64,000 bases of DNA from NCBI GenBank assembly GCA_030015575.1, contig CM057342.1, positions 264,578,867 to 264,642,866 on the forward strand, given 5' to 3'. The first letter of the stretch is position 1; each line of letters opens with the position of its first letter. The position numbers and the translations under genes were made by a program. This DNA comes from Agapanthus africanus. Taxonomy: Eukaryota; Streptophyta; Magnoliopsida; Asparagales; Amaryllidaceae. Below, in pieces: positions 1 to 12,475 of the stretch. The notes under the pieces were generated by a model, which was not told the DNA's origin, ran no database searches, and was given only the letters and a program-made list of their open reading frames with translations.

Positions 1-373
1 AAGTATAGTAACCGCAATCAATAACGGTGTCGAGTGTAGCTAGACCGAGATGAGTACGGGTCATCCTCAGGGATATGTGGAATCTTTTAATATTTCTTTA
101 GACGTGTTGATTAGAAAGAGGAAGAAGAATAGATAATAGTGAAGAATAGTTATAGAATCTAGATCTACGTTAAACATGGATGTATAATATAGATCTATTT
201 TAAAGACGGATGTAGATTTTATACCAGAAGAGGGCTTGTAGGGTTCGTTAAGATTTAGTAGTCATGGATGATTAATTAAAGATTACTACTTTTATCATTT
301 AATAGATTTAAAACTAGATCGACAGAGATGCATGAAGATTAGGGTTTTTGGAGGGATAGGGTTCCCACTCTTA
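1..373 (-). repeat. Element D 3' LTR, outer part (truncated by window start)
   Basis: Bases 1-368 match 56902-57275, the same end of D's other LTR, with scattered substitutions. The match continues at 10574 once B1 is removed. Bases 369-373 (TCTTA) are the left target-site copy for B1; the right copy is 10569-10573. Confidence 0.9.
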
Positions 374-2611
374 TGTTGGAGATAGTGCCCTCAGAGTCAA
401 TTATTGGATCACAGGCACGTGATTGCAATGATTGAGGGAGGACCTGTCCTGGTAGGACAGTCTTACTCAAGATGATAGTATGCTATCTGGTTTATCTTTA
501 TCATCGTGTACTGCTTTAGGTGACCTGACAGGCCGCTATTACACGTTGATAGAGCCCCTAGGATTCTTGCTTGACTGCCAGCAGTATGAGGGCGATCATA
601 TACGTGAGAGCTGGTAGTTTATAAGCACATCCTTAAATGGTCCCTAGTCGTGGGAGTTTCGAGACAGGGCATCGATACTCCAGAGTAGACTAGTGTATAC
701 AGTCGAGACCCCGACGAGGGGCGGTGGCCGGTCTCACAAGCCACTGGTGTCAGTTGGTTCACTTAAGATATATACAGGTGCTCATTGGGTTATGAGTACA
801 CCGGACAGGACTCGCCGGGAACATGCTAATTGGTCTTATACCTAACGTCAGATAGCAGTTCCCTGGTGACATGTGTACAGGTTAGTTCATCGACCTGAGG
901 ATCGTCATTTGTCTCGTGTGAGTTCCCACTGTACTTTGATTACTACCCTACCACGCTCAAAAGAGACGTGCAAACAGGTTTTAGTTGGGTACAGTCACGA
1001 GCCATATGGAGGCAGTGAGCGAATCTTCGGGGGTTCGTCTCTCCCGGTATTGGGGGTGAGGTCGCGCTGTGTCTAGGAGAGCCAGAACATGAAAAGTCCT
1101 TGGCCAAGGCAGGAGATTTACTGGTAGGTATTCCAGTAGTATCTCAGGGTGTTCTGGGCTGATCTCTGACACGACTTGTACCGCTTTTGGGGGTCTGACT
1201 TTTACCAACCCCCTAGGCCTTCCATGCGATGCTCATAGACGAACGGACCGAACTGTACGGATATTGTCACTGACAGGCTCAGTAGGGTGTCAAGATGAGT
1301 TCGCTCATCGACGTCCCTTTCGGTCAATAGCTGGTAGCCCGTCACGTATGGCTAATACCTCTGACGTGCTAGTGGTTGAATCCACAGCCATAGTATTGAC
1401 GAGTCTTTAGAGTCCCCCACAGACAGTTGCTCAAGTTTTCGGGCGAAACGCTGTAGAGGCCGTATGGAGATATGGCAGGGTTCGATCAGACACGTGCGGT
1501 ATTGCACGGATCAGGATCGGACGGTTAGTACTAGAGGCCGTATAGATATATGGCAGGGTTCGATCTGATACGTGCGGTATTGCACGGATCATGATCGAAC
1601 GGATAATATTAGCCGGCTTTGGTTTAAGCCGGATCCTAGTATAGTACAGTGTAGATTTTGTCTCATTGCATTTGTATTTCGGTCGGAATACAGATGCGGG
1701 TGTGTATACACAGTATCGGGGTTTTTCTGTAATTTATTACGGGATCAGTTTTCTGGAGTTGCCAGTTTGCTTTCTGTTTCGGCCATATTTCTTTGTTTCT
1801 TTCATTGGCCGAAGATTGGTGGAGGAGGGCTTATTTGCATTTGTGCAAATAACCAATTTGGAAGGGGGTCTTTGCATATTGTTCGATCATGATGGAGGAC
1901 CATCCCTTGACTTTCCATGGTTCATGATTGCTTGACTTTGTGAGCAATCATGGTTGTTGATGATGGTTGTTGATGATGGTTGTTTTGGAGTGTGGATTTG
2001 TTGGTGATCATTTTCTTTTCATGATCACATTTGATTCCTCTCCCTTGTATTCTTGTGAGACTCTCCCTCATTTTCTCTAACTCTCTCTTCTCATTCCCCA
2101 AGAGCCATGGCCGGCCAAGCATGAGGGAGGGGCTGCCCATATTTTGTGCTGTGGGATTTTGGTTCTCTTGTGTTCTAAAATCCCCAAGTTCCTCTACAAA
2201 GTTCATGTATCATCCCTCCACCAAAATGGCAACCTCCATGAATCCCAATAGAGACAAAAGAGCACTACACATTCTACAGCAAATCATGGGCACGTCGACT
2301 CGCCAACTTCGTGCCCGAGTTGCCTCGGTATAGAGGTGGGAGCCCGTAAAAGAAGCAGGCTACGTGGTGCCCTTCCGGCGAAGAGGTGGAGACTGGACAT
2401 TCCGCGGGAGATCGGGACGACGACGAGAAGACCGGAGGACACGGATCGCTCAGTATATCTCTCTTCCCCATCTTGTAGTTAGCTAGGACTAGTTTAATGG
2501 CCCGATCCAGGTTTATAGTGCGCGGTGGTGCCGGTTTGAAAAGTTAAAGTAAATCACCGCTTCCGCATTCCGGCGTCGGATTGACGGCCGGGGCGCCGCC
2601 GTGCACTTACA
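374..2611 (+). repeat. B1 5' LTR (2238 bp)
   Basis: It matches 8345-10568 along its whole length and the B2 LTRs at 39668-41809 and 47555-49697. A 78-bp unit starting TAGAGGCCGTAT is tandemly doubled at 1454-1531 and 1532-1609. B1's other LTR also has two units, but both B2 LTRs have one. The short open frames in it recur in all four LTR copies but show no protein-family signature. Confidence 0.93.
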
Positions 2612-2612
2612 G

Positions 2613-2624
2613 TGGTATCAGAGC
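2613..2624 (+). promoter_or_regulatory. B1 primer binding site (tRNA-iMet type)
   Basis: TGGTATCAGAGC begins one base after the LTR end. It is complementary to the 3' end of plant initiator tRNA-Met and is the usual PBS of Ty1/copia elements. It is identical in B2 at 41811-41822. Confidence 0.95.
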
Positions 2625-5600
2625 CTCGCCATTAACATAGTCTAGCTTTGTCTAATATGTTTTACATTTCCGATCGAACAAAGAATTCCAAAATCCGCGT
2701 TTTCTATAGCATCAGTTTCTGTCGAATTTTTTTTGGCTCCAAAAATTTTTCAGGTAGTTGCAGAATACTGTGCAGGGAATTCTAAGAACTCTGTGAAAAT
2801 TTGGTCGGGTGATCACACCATATCACCGCGGAACCGCGGCCAAAGCCATGCTTGGGCCGCGGTTCCGCCACCGCTTAGCCTCCTCACTGGACTATTTTTT
2901 TACAGAGGGGCTTGGACTGGAAAATAGGGGTTTTGGAATATTAATTTTGGGCCCAGAATTTCTTGATGTGCTACAGTAGTACTTGGGGGCCCACTTGGTA
3001 AAATTTAATCAATCGGATATTTTAAACACATTAGTTCATAGTATTTACATTATATCTGCGACCGTGAATGTCACTTGATCGGTAAATCCTGTCTAACTGC
3101 TATAGCCCGGTTAGACGGATTTGCGAACATGACATTCACGTTGATGTTCTGTGTTATGCTGTGATGTTGCGGATTGGTCGTGGGGGATAGCCTGGATGCA
3201 ATGCTAGTACAGTTTTTGTTGTATTATGTACATTTGATATTGCGGGGCGAGCGTCCGACATGTGGACCGCCGTCACTTCCTGTTTGTATTATTATTTTGG
3301 GGCACGACCAGGTTGCGGTCGATGTACCCGTTGTATGTATATTTTACTTTCTGTACTAGGATTACCCCAAGGAGGTGTGCACGGATAGCCGGGTTCTAGA
3401 GGGAAACGGGCCTGCATCTCATGGCATTGAGATGGAGGGGGCTTCACTCTAGAATTGGCGGGCTATTCGCCGCACTCGTAGGGGGTATAGGTTGACCCAA
3501 GAGGGGTGCCCAAGTTGCCGGATTCCGTGAAGTGCCGGGTGGTCCATTCACGTTGCTGAAGGGGGCTGCCTCGCTTCAGGTTTTGGCGGGTAACTTGTCG
3601 CGCCCGCAGGGGTCTAGGATTTCATTGCACAGGCTATCTACACGACCAGGGGAACGTCGGGTTTCAGTAGTGGCTCTGTGAAACCCGGGGATCCCAGATA
3701 TCTGTATTGTTCTGTGATGCTGTACATTTCTGTGATGTTGCATTTTATCACGCCTTGAGCGAAAATTATATATTGATATATATTAGTAGATGTTGTATAT
3801 GTTTTGCATCCGCGCTAGTCCAGTCCCCGCTCTGTCGTTAGTTAGCTAACCTAACGGGTAATGACGGGACCCAGTGGCGAATGCGGATGGCATATACATA
3901 CATCAATATATTTTCGTTCTTTGTGGTGTGATCAATTGATGGGACTGCGTTGATTCGGATCAATGCAAGTTAAAAACAAACCTATTCTGATGTTGTTGGA
4001 ACACTTTTCAAAAAGCTGTTATTGCAAGGACGTTCTCTTTTGTTTTGCATCGTGGTATTCAGTTGGAATATCCTGCTCCTCAGTCGACGAGGCAAGGGCC
4101 GAGATCCCTTCACCGGGAGTGACCCCTTGGACAAAAAGTTTGCGTCAGGGCAATAACTTCACTATAGCCGATTACTTTTGCTTTGCACCGTGGTATTCAG
4201 TTGGAATATCCTGCACCTCATTCTACGGGGAAAGAGCCGAGATCCCTTCACCGGGAGTGACCTCTTTAGCAAAGGTTTTCGTCACTATATTTTTATAAAG
4301 CTATCCGTTCCTTCAACGATATCAAGTTCATTACGTTAAAGGTTTTCGCCAGAAACCATTCGTAGCCCTCCGTCGTTTCATATGGATAGTCAATAGTATT
4401 CAACCTGTGTTTGTTGGCTAAAGCCAAGGCACAGTGTTTGGTAGCTGTTGGGTATTCATATGCAGCATAGATAGATGCGTTGGTTTGGGACAGTCGTACT
4501 ACCTTGTTGGCCAAAGTCAAGGGTATGTACGGGTGGGTTCAAATTAACCTGGAGAATGACGGGTAGAACTTGACATGTGACTTATGATTTGTTAGCCAAA
4601 ATCAAGGTCATAAGAGCATGGGGCAAAAATCACATCGGGAGTTTCTAAAGAAACTGAAACTTGCCAGATATGCGCATAACTTCTGGAGTGTGATGACGTG
4701 AGCGGATTCCGTCATGTTATCATGCGATGATAGTTGGATCCCGATTCCCACTGATGAGTTGGTTTACTCCTCGGGTGACCCCGACTAATTCTTCTTTCAG
4801 GTTTGGAGGAGAATTTGAGGTAACAGTGGGAGGTTTCCAGATTAGATAAATTGGTAACTATTCTGATCTAGGTTAGAGTGCACGCTGAGTGTTTCTTTTC
4901 TCTCTCTCTTCGGCAGCGACCATTGACGCGACCCTAAGACTATGACTCAGTGACCAAAATTAACCGAACCTTCTTAAACACTGGCTTTTGGATTGTCAGA
5001 GTTGCAAACCTCATTGCCACTCCTACTTTTACCCTTTTCTCCAGGACACCCCGTATTACTACGAACGTCCACTTCCATTGGAAAAAACCATCGTATGGTT
5101 AGATACGAACTCGAAGGAATTTATTCGAGGATGGTTTCCGGTTCTGGAGAAAATGGATAGGACTATTCAGTTGTCTTTTCCTTTTACCTTCTCTCAGGTT
5201 GCGAGTACTCCTTGGTTTAGGAGATAGTACACCTATTACGCAAATTGGATAGTCTTCTTCAAGACCATAGGCAGGTGCCGACCGGTAGGGAATGAAGAAA
5301 ACCAATTAGCATAACGATGGTGTGCAGAAGGTATTAAGTAAAGACATATCAAGGGATTAGTAAGAGGGCAAAGTAAATTGCGACTGCTATTCACGACCAA
5401 ACCAAGTATTTCTTCGCCAATCCTAAAATCACCTTTGTATTTCTCCAGAACACTCCGTATCACTACGAAGATCCACAGTTTATTGGATACTCCATCGTAT
5501 GGTTATATACGAACTCGAAAGGAACTTGTTCCAGTTCGGGGATGGATTCTAGTTCAAGAGAAATAGGAATAAGGTTTATTCGGTTGTCTTTTATCTTCAC

Positions 5601-6600
5601 CTTCTCTCGCATTGCGAGTGCTCCTAGATTTAGGACAGTACACCCATTATGTTTATTGGATAGTCTTCTTCCAAACCATAGGCTGGTGCCGAACGGTAGG
5701 GAAGGAAGAAAACCATTTGGCCTAAAAGGGTGTGCAGAAGGTAATAACTAAAGACATATAAAGGGATTTGGAGAGGTGGCAAAGAATTATACGGTTATAG
5801 TCGTGAATCTGGAAGAGGCATTACTAGGAATACCGGGATACCCCATCGAAAAATTTCAATGTTTCAGTTTCACTGTGTACTGTTAAAGGAAAACTGATTT
5901 CCCAATTAGTCCTTACTCCAGGGTATGTATTTACCAGGTATGATTCTCACATCTGTATGGTTTTACAGATGATGAATGGGAGTAGGTTAGTGGGAATTAG
6001 GCGATCATCCTCATTATATCGGGATTCGTTGTAATCAGTGATATTTGAGGAAGTCACTTGGGTTGTTTGCCGGATGGCAAATATTTGGTTTTGAATATCC
6101 GCTGTTGTGCACCAATTTCAAATTGATATATCTGTACGTCTATTTTCATAGAGTGAGATATACCTTTTTGAAATTATGTCTATGACATTTACCTATATCA
6201 GTGGATGGTTAGGTAAGGAGCATTAAACAGCGGTGTAATTCTTCTTAACCATAAGTACAGTTTTCAACCTATGACACGCAGTGAATGAGTTATCAGACTC
6301 AAGGGACTTATACAGAGTATTGTATGTTGTCCAGGGTCCATCAGGACAGAGGGGTTGGTCCTCGTACTATATTCGGTTTACTTATGACTTCTCTAGTTTT
6401 TAGACAGGTGTTTCGTGGAAACACAGGGTCCGAATTTTGAGAAGTTATAGGTATTTGAATAAAGTAGAGAACCAGGTGTTGCAAGTATCGGGATTCTTCA
6501 AGTTGATCGAAGATGTAGATACTTGAGTATGGTATTCAGTTGATAGTAGTGATTAAGAGAACTTGCTTCTCTTTCAGGTTGCTCATAATTGGAAGCATTC
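2625..6600 (+). other. B1 internal region, 5' part: no intact gene, two internal duplications
   Basis: Open frames here are short (about 110 codons or fewer) and show no recognisable domain. Two local duplications stand out. One has a 148-bp offset (4044-4139 and 4192-4287, sharing GGTATTCAGTTGGAATATCC). The other has a 404-bp offset (about 4990-5393 and 5394-5800, sharing CCATCGTATGGTTA). B2 has both, so they predate the split of the copies. In the last part (about 6440-6560) a fragment reading roughly ILxxDRxxxYLS resembles the copia integrase core, spread over several frames with stops. Confidence 0.6.
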
Positions 6601-6639
6601 CTAAGTTGAGTAACGCTGATCGGCCTCCTTCCATTTAGT

Positions 6640-8300
6640 TGACATGCACTGGAGACAGCTGCATGATTTGAATCTGGTTCAATTAAATCAGTGCCTCTGG
6701 TTCTATATTGGATATAGAACAGTTCATATCTTAACGATGTTAAAGTACGGGGAGTTGTCCGGCTTGTGATTAAAACCAGACACTGGACAACTTAAGGCAC
6801 ATTTCTGTAATGGCTGTTTGTGGGTTGACCCAGGCTATGACGAGGGTTGATTTTCTACCATCTGGAAGATCAATAGTGATATTGTTCTAGACTCGCCACA
6901 GTTTTAATAAAAATGGATTTTTTTCAGAAAACAGTAGTGGGAGTATGGTAGAACTGGAAGGGATTCCAGAACCACAAACGATTACTGAAGATTTTATAGG
7001 AACCTAAAGATTCAATCTGGTTTGACATTCCATTGGCCACACCGCAGATAAGGTGGGTAACTTCAGGCACCCGAGAGGTACTTCGGTAGCCTCAAGGACG
7101 GTGACAGGAAAGTTCTTGTTTATCCAGACTTGCCATAGCTGTTGTTCCAGACTGTGAGACCCGGCAGGAGAATGAGTATAGCGTCGTTCTAAACTGGCTT
7201 TAGAAGTGTACGTCTATATGACTCTGCCAGAGGGTTGTCGTGGTCAGTGGGAGCAACGGAAGCATGGTGGACATGTGGCTTATATCTATTTATAGACTAA
7301 AGCAGATGTAGCGGAGATAGATCATCTATTTCTGACGTGACAGTCATAGGTTTGACTTCATCAGAATAGGGGATGGATCTGTTGAAAAGATAGTAGGGTG
7401 TGATGTCCTGGTATTTTGATGACATACACAGAGTAGGAAAAGAAACCCCTATACTACAATCGGTTATACTTTGGTCGTCACGCAGTGGTTTCTCCACATG
7501 GGACTTGGACATTATATCAAACATACTGGTTACTAGATCTATGGTTTTAGATCTAGATTTGGGTGGTTTCCCAATTAAGAGTACTTAGACAGCATTCTAA
7601 GAGTATTTGGAATGGACGACACCTGGCATGGTAGTGTGCCTGAAGGTGACGGAGTCACCCTCTCTAAAGGTGTCTTACAGACTAAAGGGGAGAGGGATGT
7701 GCATGATTGGCAGATCACTTGCTTAGGCAATTGAGTCAATCATGAGGTGTCAAGTACCACACCAGATGTTGTTTTTGCAGTAGAAGCAATAAGTTGATAT
7801 TGATCCAATCCTGGAGAAACAGTCGGAAGCAGTTTTAGAACATAAGTGGATGTTCTAGGGATATGATAACGACAGCCTCATTCGGGAGACAGTTATCATT
7901 CCAGTCTTCCAAGGTGACATGGACGACAAGGAGGTTGTCAGAGTTATAGTTTTCCTTCTGACGAGGGGCAGTATTTTGGACAGATGGTCCAAGGCAATAC
8001 CGAGGGAGGCATGGCGCAGGATACTGATTAAGTTCAGTTGACGATACAGTCTAAGAAGTTTGGATTTGGAGTTCATTTATGAGCTAGGTCCCATCAGACA
8101 TCCAGACACATTCTAAGACAGGTATTGCTCATTTCGGGAGATGGCGTTCTCCGCGAACTTGAGATTTAGAGAGACATAGAAAGAAACAACAAAGCGGATC
8201 CACTCACTGAGGCTATTCCTCGAACGCAATAGTTTCGCAAACGAGTTTTGTAAGACTGACAAGTAGAGGAGTTGGGTGTTCGGTATCACACGGGCTGTGA
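6640..8300 (+). pseudogene. Decayed Ty1/copia polyprotein (integrase end, RT, RNase H tail)
   Basis: Copia landmarks survive in order. At about 6650 LETAA followed by SIKSVP matches the integrase ETAAYxxNRxPSKSV region. At about 6955 VELEGIPEPQTI matches the linker VELEEIQEPQ. At 7415-7590 FDDIHRVG followed by PILQSV matches the RT YVDDILLIG region, continuing with LDSILRVFGMDD, VTLSK and AIESIM (about 7590-7760). At about 8195-8240 KADPLTEAIPRTQ, then VEELGVR, matches the RNase H tail. The frame is broken many times, and much of the damage is shared with B2 (46611-47500). The match is to copia families as I know them; a profile search would place the lineage. Confidence 0.75.
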
Positions 8301-8333
8301 GTATGCGACATTGCAATAATTAGCCTTGAGTGC

Positions 8334-8344
8334 AAGTGGGAGAT
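8334..8344 (+). promoter_or_regulatory. B1 polypurine tract
   Basis: AAGTGGGAGAT directly precedes the TGTTGG start of the 3' LTR. This is the usual copia PPT form and the site that primes plus-strand DNA synthesis. B2 has the same sequence at 47544-47554. Confidence 0.9.
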
Positions 8345-10568
8345 TGTTGGAGATAGTGCCCTCAGAGTCAATTATTGGATTACAGGCACGTGATTGCAAT
8401 GATTGAGGGAGGACCTGTCCCAGTAGGACAGTCTTACTCAAGATGATAGTATGCTATCTGGTTTATCTTTATCATCGTGTACTGCTTTAAGTGACCTGAC
8501 AGGTCGCTATTACACGTTGATAGAGCCCCTAGGATTCTTGCTTGACTGCCAGCAGTATGAGGGCGATCATATACGTGAGAGCTGGTAGTCTATAAGCACA
8601 TCCTTAAATGGTCCCTAGTCGTGGGAGTTTCGAGAAAGGGCATCGATACTCCAGAGTAGACTAGTGTATACAGTCGAGACCCCGACGAAGGGTGGTGGCC
8701 GGTCTCACAAGCCACTGGTGTCAGTTGGTTCACCTAAGATGTATACAGGTGCTCATTGGGTTATGAGTACACCGGACAGGACTCGCCGGGAACATGCTAA
8801 TTAGTCTTATACCTGACGTCAGATAGCAGTTCCCTGGTGACATGTGTACAGGTTAGTTCATCGACCTGAGGATCGTCATTTGTCTCGTGTGAGTTCCCAC
8901 TGTACTTTGATTACTACCCTACCACGCTCAAAGGAGACGTGCAAACAGGTTTTAGTTGGGTACAGTCCCGAGCCACATGGAGGCAGTGAGCGGATCTTCA
9001 GGGGTTCGTCTCTCCAGGTATTGGGGGTGAGGTCGCGCTGTGTCTAGGAGAGCCAGAACATGAAAAGTCCTTGGCCAAGACAGGAGATTTACTGGTAGGT
9101 ATTCCAATAGTATCTCAGGGTGTTCTGGGCTGATCTCTGACACGACTTGTACCGCTTTTGGGGGTCTGACTTTTACCAACCCCCTAGGCTCGCCATGCGA
9201 TGCTCATAGACGAACGGACCGGACTGTAGGATATTGTCACTGACAGGCTCAGTAGGGTGTCAGGATGAGTTCGCTCATCGACGTCCCTTTCGGTCAATAG
9301 CTGGTAGCCCGTCACGTATGGCTAATACCTCTGACGTGCTAGTGGTTGAATCCACAGCCATAGTATTGACGAGTCTTTAGAGTCCCCCACAGACAGTTGC
9401 TCAAGTTTTCGGGCGAAACGCTGTAGAGGCCGTATGGAGATATGGCAGGGTTCGATCAGACACGTGCGGTATTGCACGGATCAGGATCGGACGGTTAGTA
9501 CTAGAGGCCGTATGGAGATATGGCAGGATTCGATCTGATACTTGCGGTATTGCACGGATCATGATCGGACGGATAATACTAGCCGGCTTTGGTTTAAGCC
9601 GGATCCTAGTATAGTACAGTGTAGATTTTGTCTCATTGCATTTGTATTTCGGTCGGAATACAGATGCAGGTGTGTATACACAGTATCGGTGTTTTCCTGT
9701 AATTTATTACGGGATCAGTTTTCTGGAGTTGCCAGTTTGCTTTCCGTTTCGGCCATATTTCTTTGTATCTTTCATTGGCCGAAGATTGGTGGAGGAGGGC
9801 TTATTTGCATTTGTGCAAATAAGCAATTTGGAAGGGGGACTTTGCATATTGTTGGATCATGATGAAGGACCATCCCTTGACTTTCCATGGTTCATGATTG
9901 CTTGACTTTATGAGCAATCATGGTTGTTGATGATGGTTGTTTTGGAGTGTGGATTTGTTGGTGATCATTTTCTTTTCATGATCACATTTGATTCCTCTCC
10001 CTTGTATTCTTGTGAGACTCTCCCTCATTTTCTCTAACTCTCTCTTCTCATTCCCCAAGAGCCATGGCCGGCCAAGCATGAGGGAGGGGCTGCCCATATT
10101 TTGTGGTGTGGGATTTTGGTTCTCTTGTGTTCTAAAATCCCCAAGTTCCTCTACAAAGTTCATGTATCATCCCTCCACCAAAATGGCAACCTCCATGAAT
10201 CCCAATAAAGACAAAAGAGCACTACACATTCTACAGCAAATCTTGGGCACGTCGACTCGCCAACTTCGTGCCCGAGTTGCCTCGGTATAGAGGTGGGAGC
10301 CCGTAAAAGAAGCAGGCGACGTGGTGCCCTTCCGGCGAGGAGGTGGATACCGGACATTCCGCGGGAGATCGGGACGACGACGAGAAGACCGGAGGACACG
10401 GATCGCTCGGTATATCTCTCTTCCCCATCTTGTAGTTAGCTAGGACTAGTTTAAGGGCCCGATCCGGGTTTATAGTGCGCGGTGGTGCCGGTTTGAAAAG
10501 TTAAAGTAAATCACCGCTTCTGCATTCCGGCGTCGGATTGACGGCCGGGGCGCCGCCGTGCACTTACA
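8345..10568 (+). repeat. B1 3' LTR (2224 bp)
   Basis: It is close to the 5' LTR (374-2611) and includes the two 78-bp units (9424-9501 and 9502-9579). The 5' LTR has an extra TGATGGTTGTTGA-type repeat near 1950-1980 that is missing here. It ends TTACA just before the right TSD copy TCTTA. Confidence 0.93.
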
Positions 10569-10573
10569 TCTTA

Positions 10574-11672
10574 ACCCTTATCTTTATATGGATCTCCGTT
10601 CATGTCTAGCCTTTACGAAAACAATTGTTAATCTAATATCAAATCGTAGTCATAGCTATCAATGAATTGATAGCGCGCCCGATTAGGATATTAACTATTC
10701 TTTTGATAAAGTTTATAAACTTTATAGGACGTAAAAGGAGTTAAAGGATTTTTTCATCCATTGATCTACCCTAATCCTACGAATCCTATCAAGCGGAGAA
10801 TTACTCGCGCATGATGGAGATAAAAGAACGGATAAAGATCATGATGTAAATAAAGAAAATAAAATGCAATAAGAATAAAACAACTACCTTTATTAATCAA
10901 CTTGATCAATTACACTTTGTTCCTTTAGAAAGTGATTACAAAAACCCTAGTTTGCTTCTTGATCTCTTCTTAAGGAAGTAGATGAACAGCTGATGATCAA
11001 CCTGGATTCTTAAGTCATCTTGGACTTCGTGATCTTATCAGTTTGATGATTTCTTAGTTTAGCCCTCGATCCTTTATATAGCCCTAAAGCCAGAAACTAA
11101 AGATCCCTAGAATTAGTGTTAATTGTAGCAAATCCAACCTGAAAATCAAAACTCCTGACTCGGTGAATCGGCCGCGGATCTTCCGCATATTTCTAGGGCT
11201 TTATTCTTGTGACACATGGAGATTTAGATGATGTCTGGAACTTAAAAATATTTCCTAAGTCTCTGCCAGTATTGATTCTTTAATTTTATCTAACTTCATC
11301 GGCAGATTTCTGATTCCCGATATCTCAACATCTCGATCTCCTGACCTGAACTAAACCTTGCACAATATCTAAATGAATAATGCTAGTAATATTTGTTATT
11401 ATTGAGATATTATCCTAACCATTTGATATGATATTATATTTTAAGAATATTGGTTAAGGATATTTGATATGATATGCATATTATCAAAATATTATATAAA
11501 TATTATATGCATACATTTTCCTTCATAATATTAATTATAATATATAAACATATAAAAATAGATATTTTGCAGATAAACCCTCATATGTTTCATATTTATA
11601 ATAAACACCTTTAAATATCTAAGAAAATTAAGGAAAATGTTATATCAAATATGCAGTAATTTCGACTGAACA
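10574..11672 (-). repeat. Element D 3' LTR, inner part
   Basis: It continues the LTR cut by B1 and matches 57290-57329 plus 58711-59747 of the 5' LTR. On the minus strand the LTR begins TGTTCAGTCG at 11672, right after the PPT. A minus-strand TATA box (TATATAAAGG, 11071-11080) is a plausible promoter; the same box is in the other LTR near 59153-59162. Confidence 0.9.
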
Positions 11673-12408
11673 AATACCCCCAAACTTAATTTTGATCGTC
11701 CCGAGCAAAATAGTTATTCAAGAGAAGGAGAAAAAGAAAAAGAAAAACTTAAGTAGCACACTGAGCATGTGCAACAAGCCGTTAAACCTCTAGGTGTCCC
11801 TAGTAAGAAGAGTGTTGTCTCCTGAGGGTTTTCAACGGATTACACCCACAAAAATCCTATAATAAAAGAATGAAGATGAAATTTACGTATAAATATAAGA
11901 ACTATAAAAGAAAGAACTTGAAAATAAGAGTTTTCAACTATACCAGCTTTTCGGTTGCCATGAGCCCTATTTTAATGGTTGTGAAAAGATGTTAGAAATC
12001 ACATCATCACTTAATAAAACATTGCCTTTAGTTTTCCTCCCTATCTATCTTCCAAACATCGATCATATACCCCTACGTGTGTGTAAAATACATCCCTACA
12101 CTTAGAGAATTCAATTCAAGTTATCATACTCTTGTCCATCTTCCTTAGTACTTTTTATTTGGTGAATATTTTAGATGGAATTGCTCACACATTCTTCATG
12201 CGACCGTCAATACTTCTTGAGGTACTAACCGACCGATTAAAAAATGTGATCGCATTATTAAGGCGTAATTCCTCGTCTTGCAATACCTAAAGCTTAGCGG
12301 TGGCTCCCAAACCAGTTGGTCTAAGACACTAGATGATAAAGCACTCTCGCTATATTTTTTTTATGCTGCCTTGGTAATTACAAAACCAGTGTTCATTTTT
12401 TTTCACCA

Positions 12409-12475
<67 letters not shown>

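Larger units (their letters stand above)
374..10568 (+). mobile_element. Non-autonomous, copia-derived LTR element, copy 1 (B1; LARD-like)
   Basis: A complete element with 5' LTR 374-2611, internal region 2612-8344 and 3' LTR 8345-10568, starting TGTTGGAG and ending TTACA. It is flanked by TCTTA at 369-373 and 10569-10573. The PBS is tRNA-iMet type and the PPT is AAGTGGGAGAT. The 5.7-kb interior has no open gag-pol frame. What remains of coding sequence is a decayed Ty1/copia polyprotein (6640-8300). Large LTRs, a long non-coding interior and intact cis signals fit the LARD description, which implies replication by proteins of another element. A second copy (B2) lies at 39668-49697. Confidence 0.9.

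Noticed and set aside
873..1076. Short frame starting MYRLVHRPEDRH that recurs near 8844, 40168 and 48055
   Set aside because: It recurs because it lies in the LTR of the B family; no protein signature, and both strands have similar-length frames there.
2613..2624. tRNA-Met gene fragment
   Set aside because: Only the 12-base PBS is present, right after an LTR; no cloverleaf around it.
5542..5751. Small frames such as 4988-5227 and 5542-5751 as accessory genes of B
   Set aside because: They are parts of the 404-bp duplication; short, different in the two repeats, and without known features.
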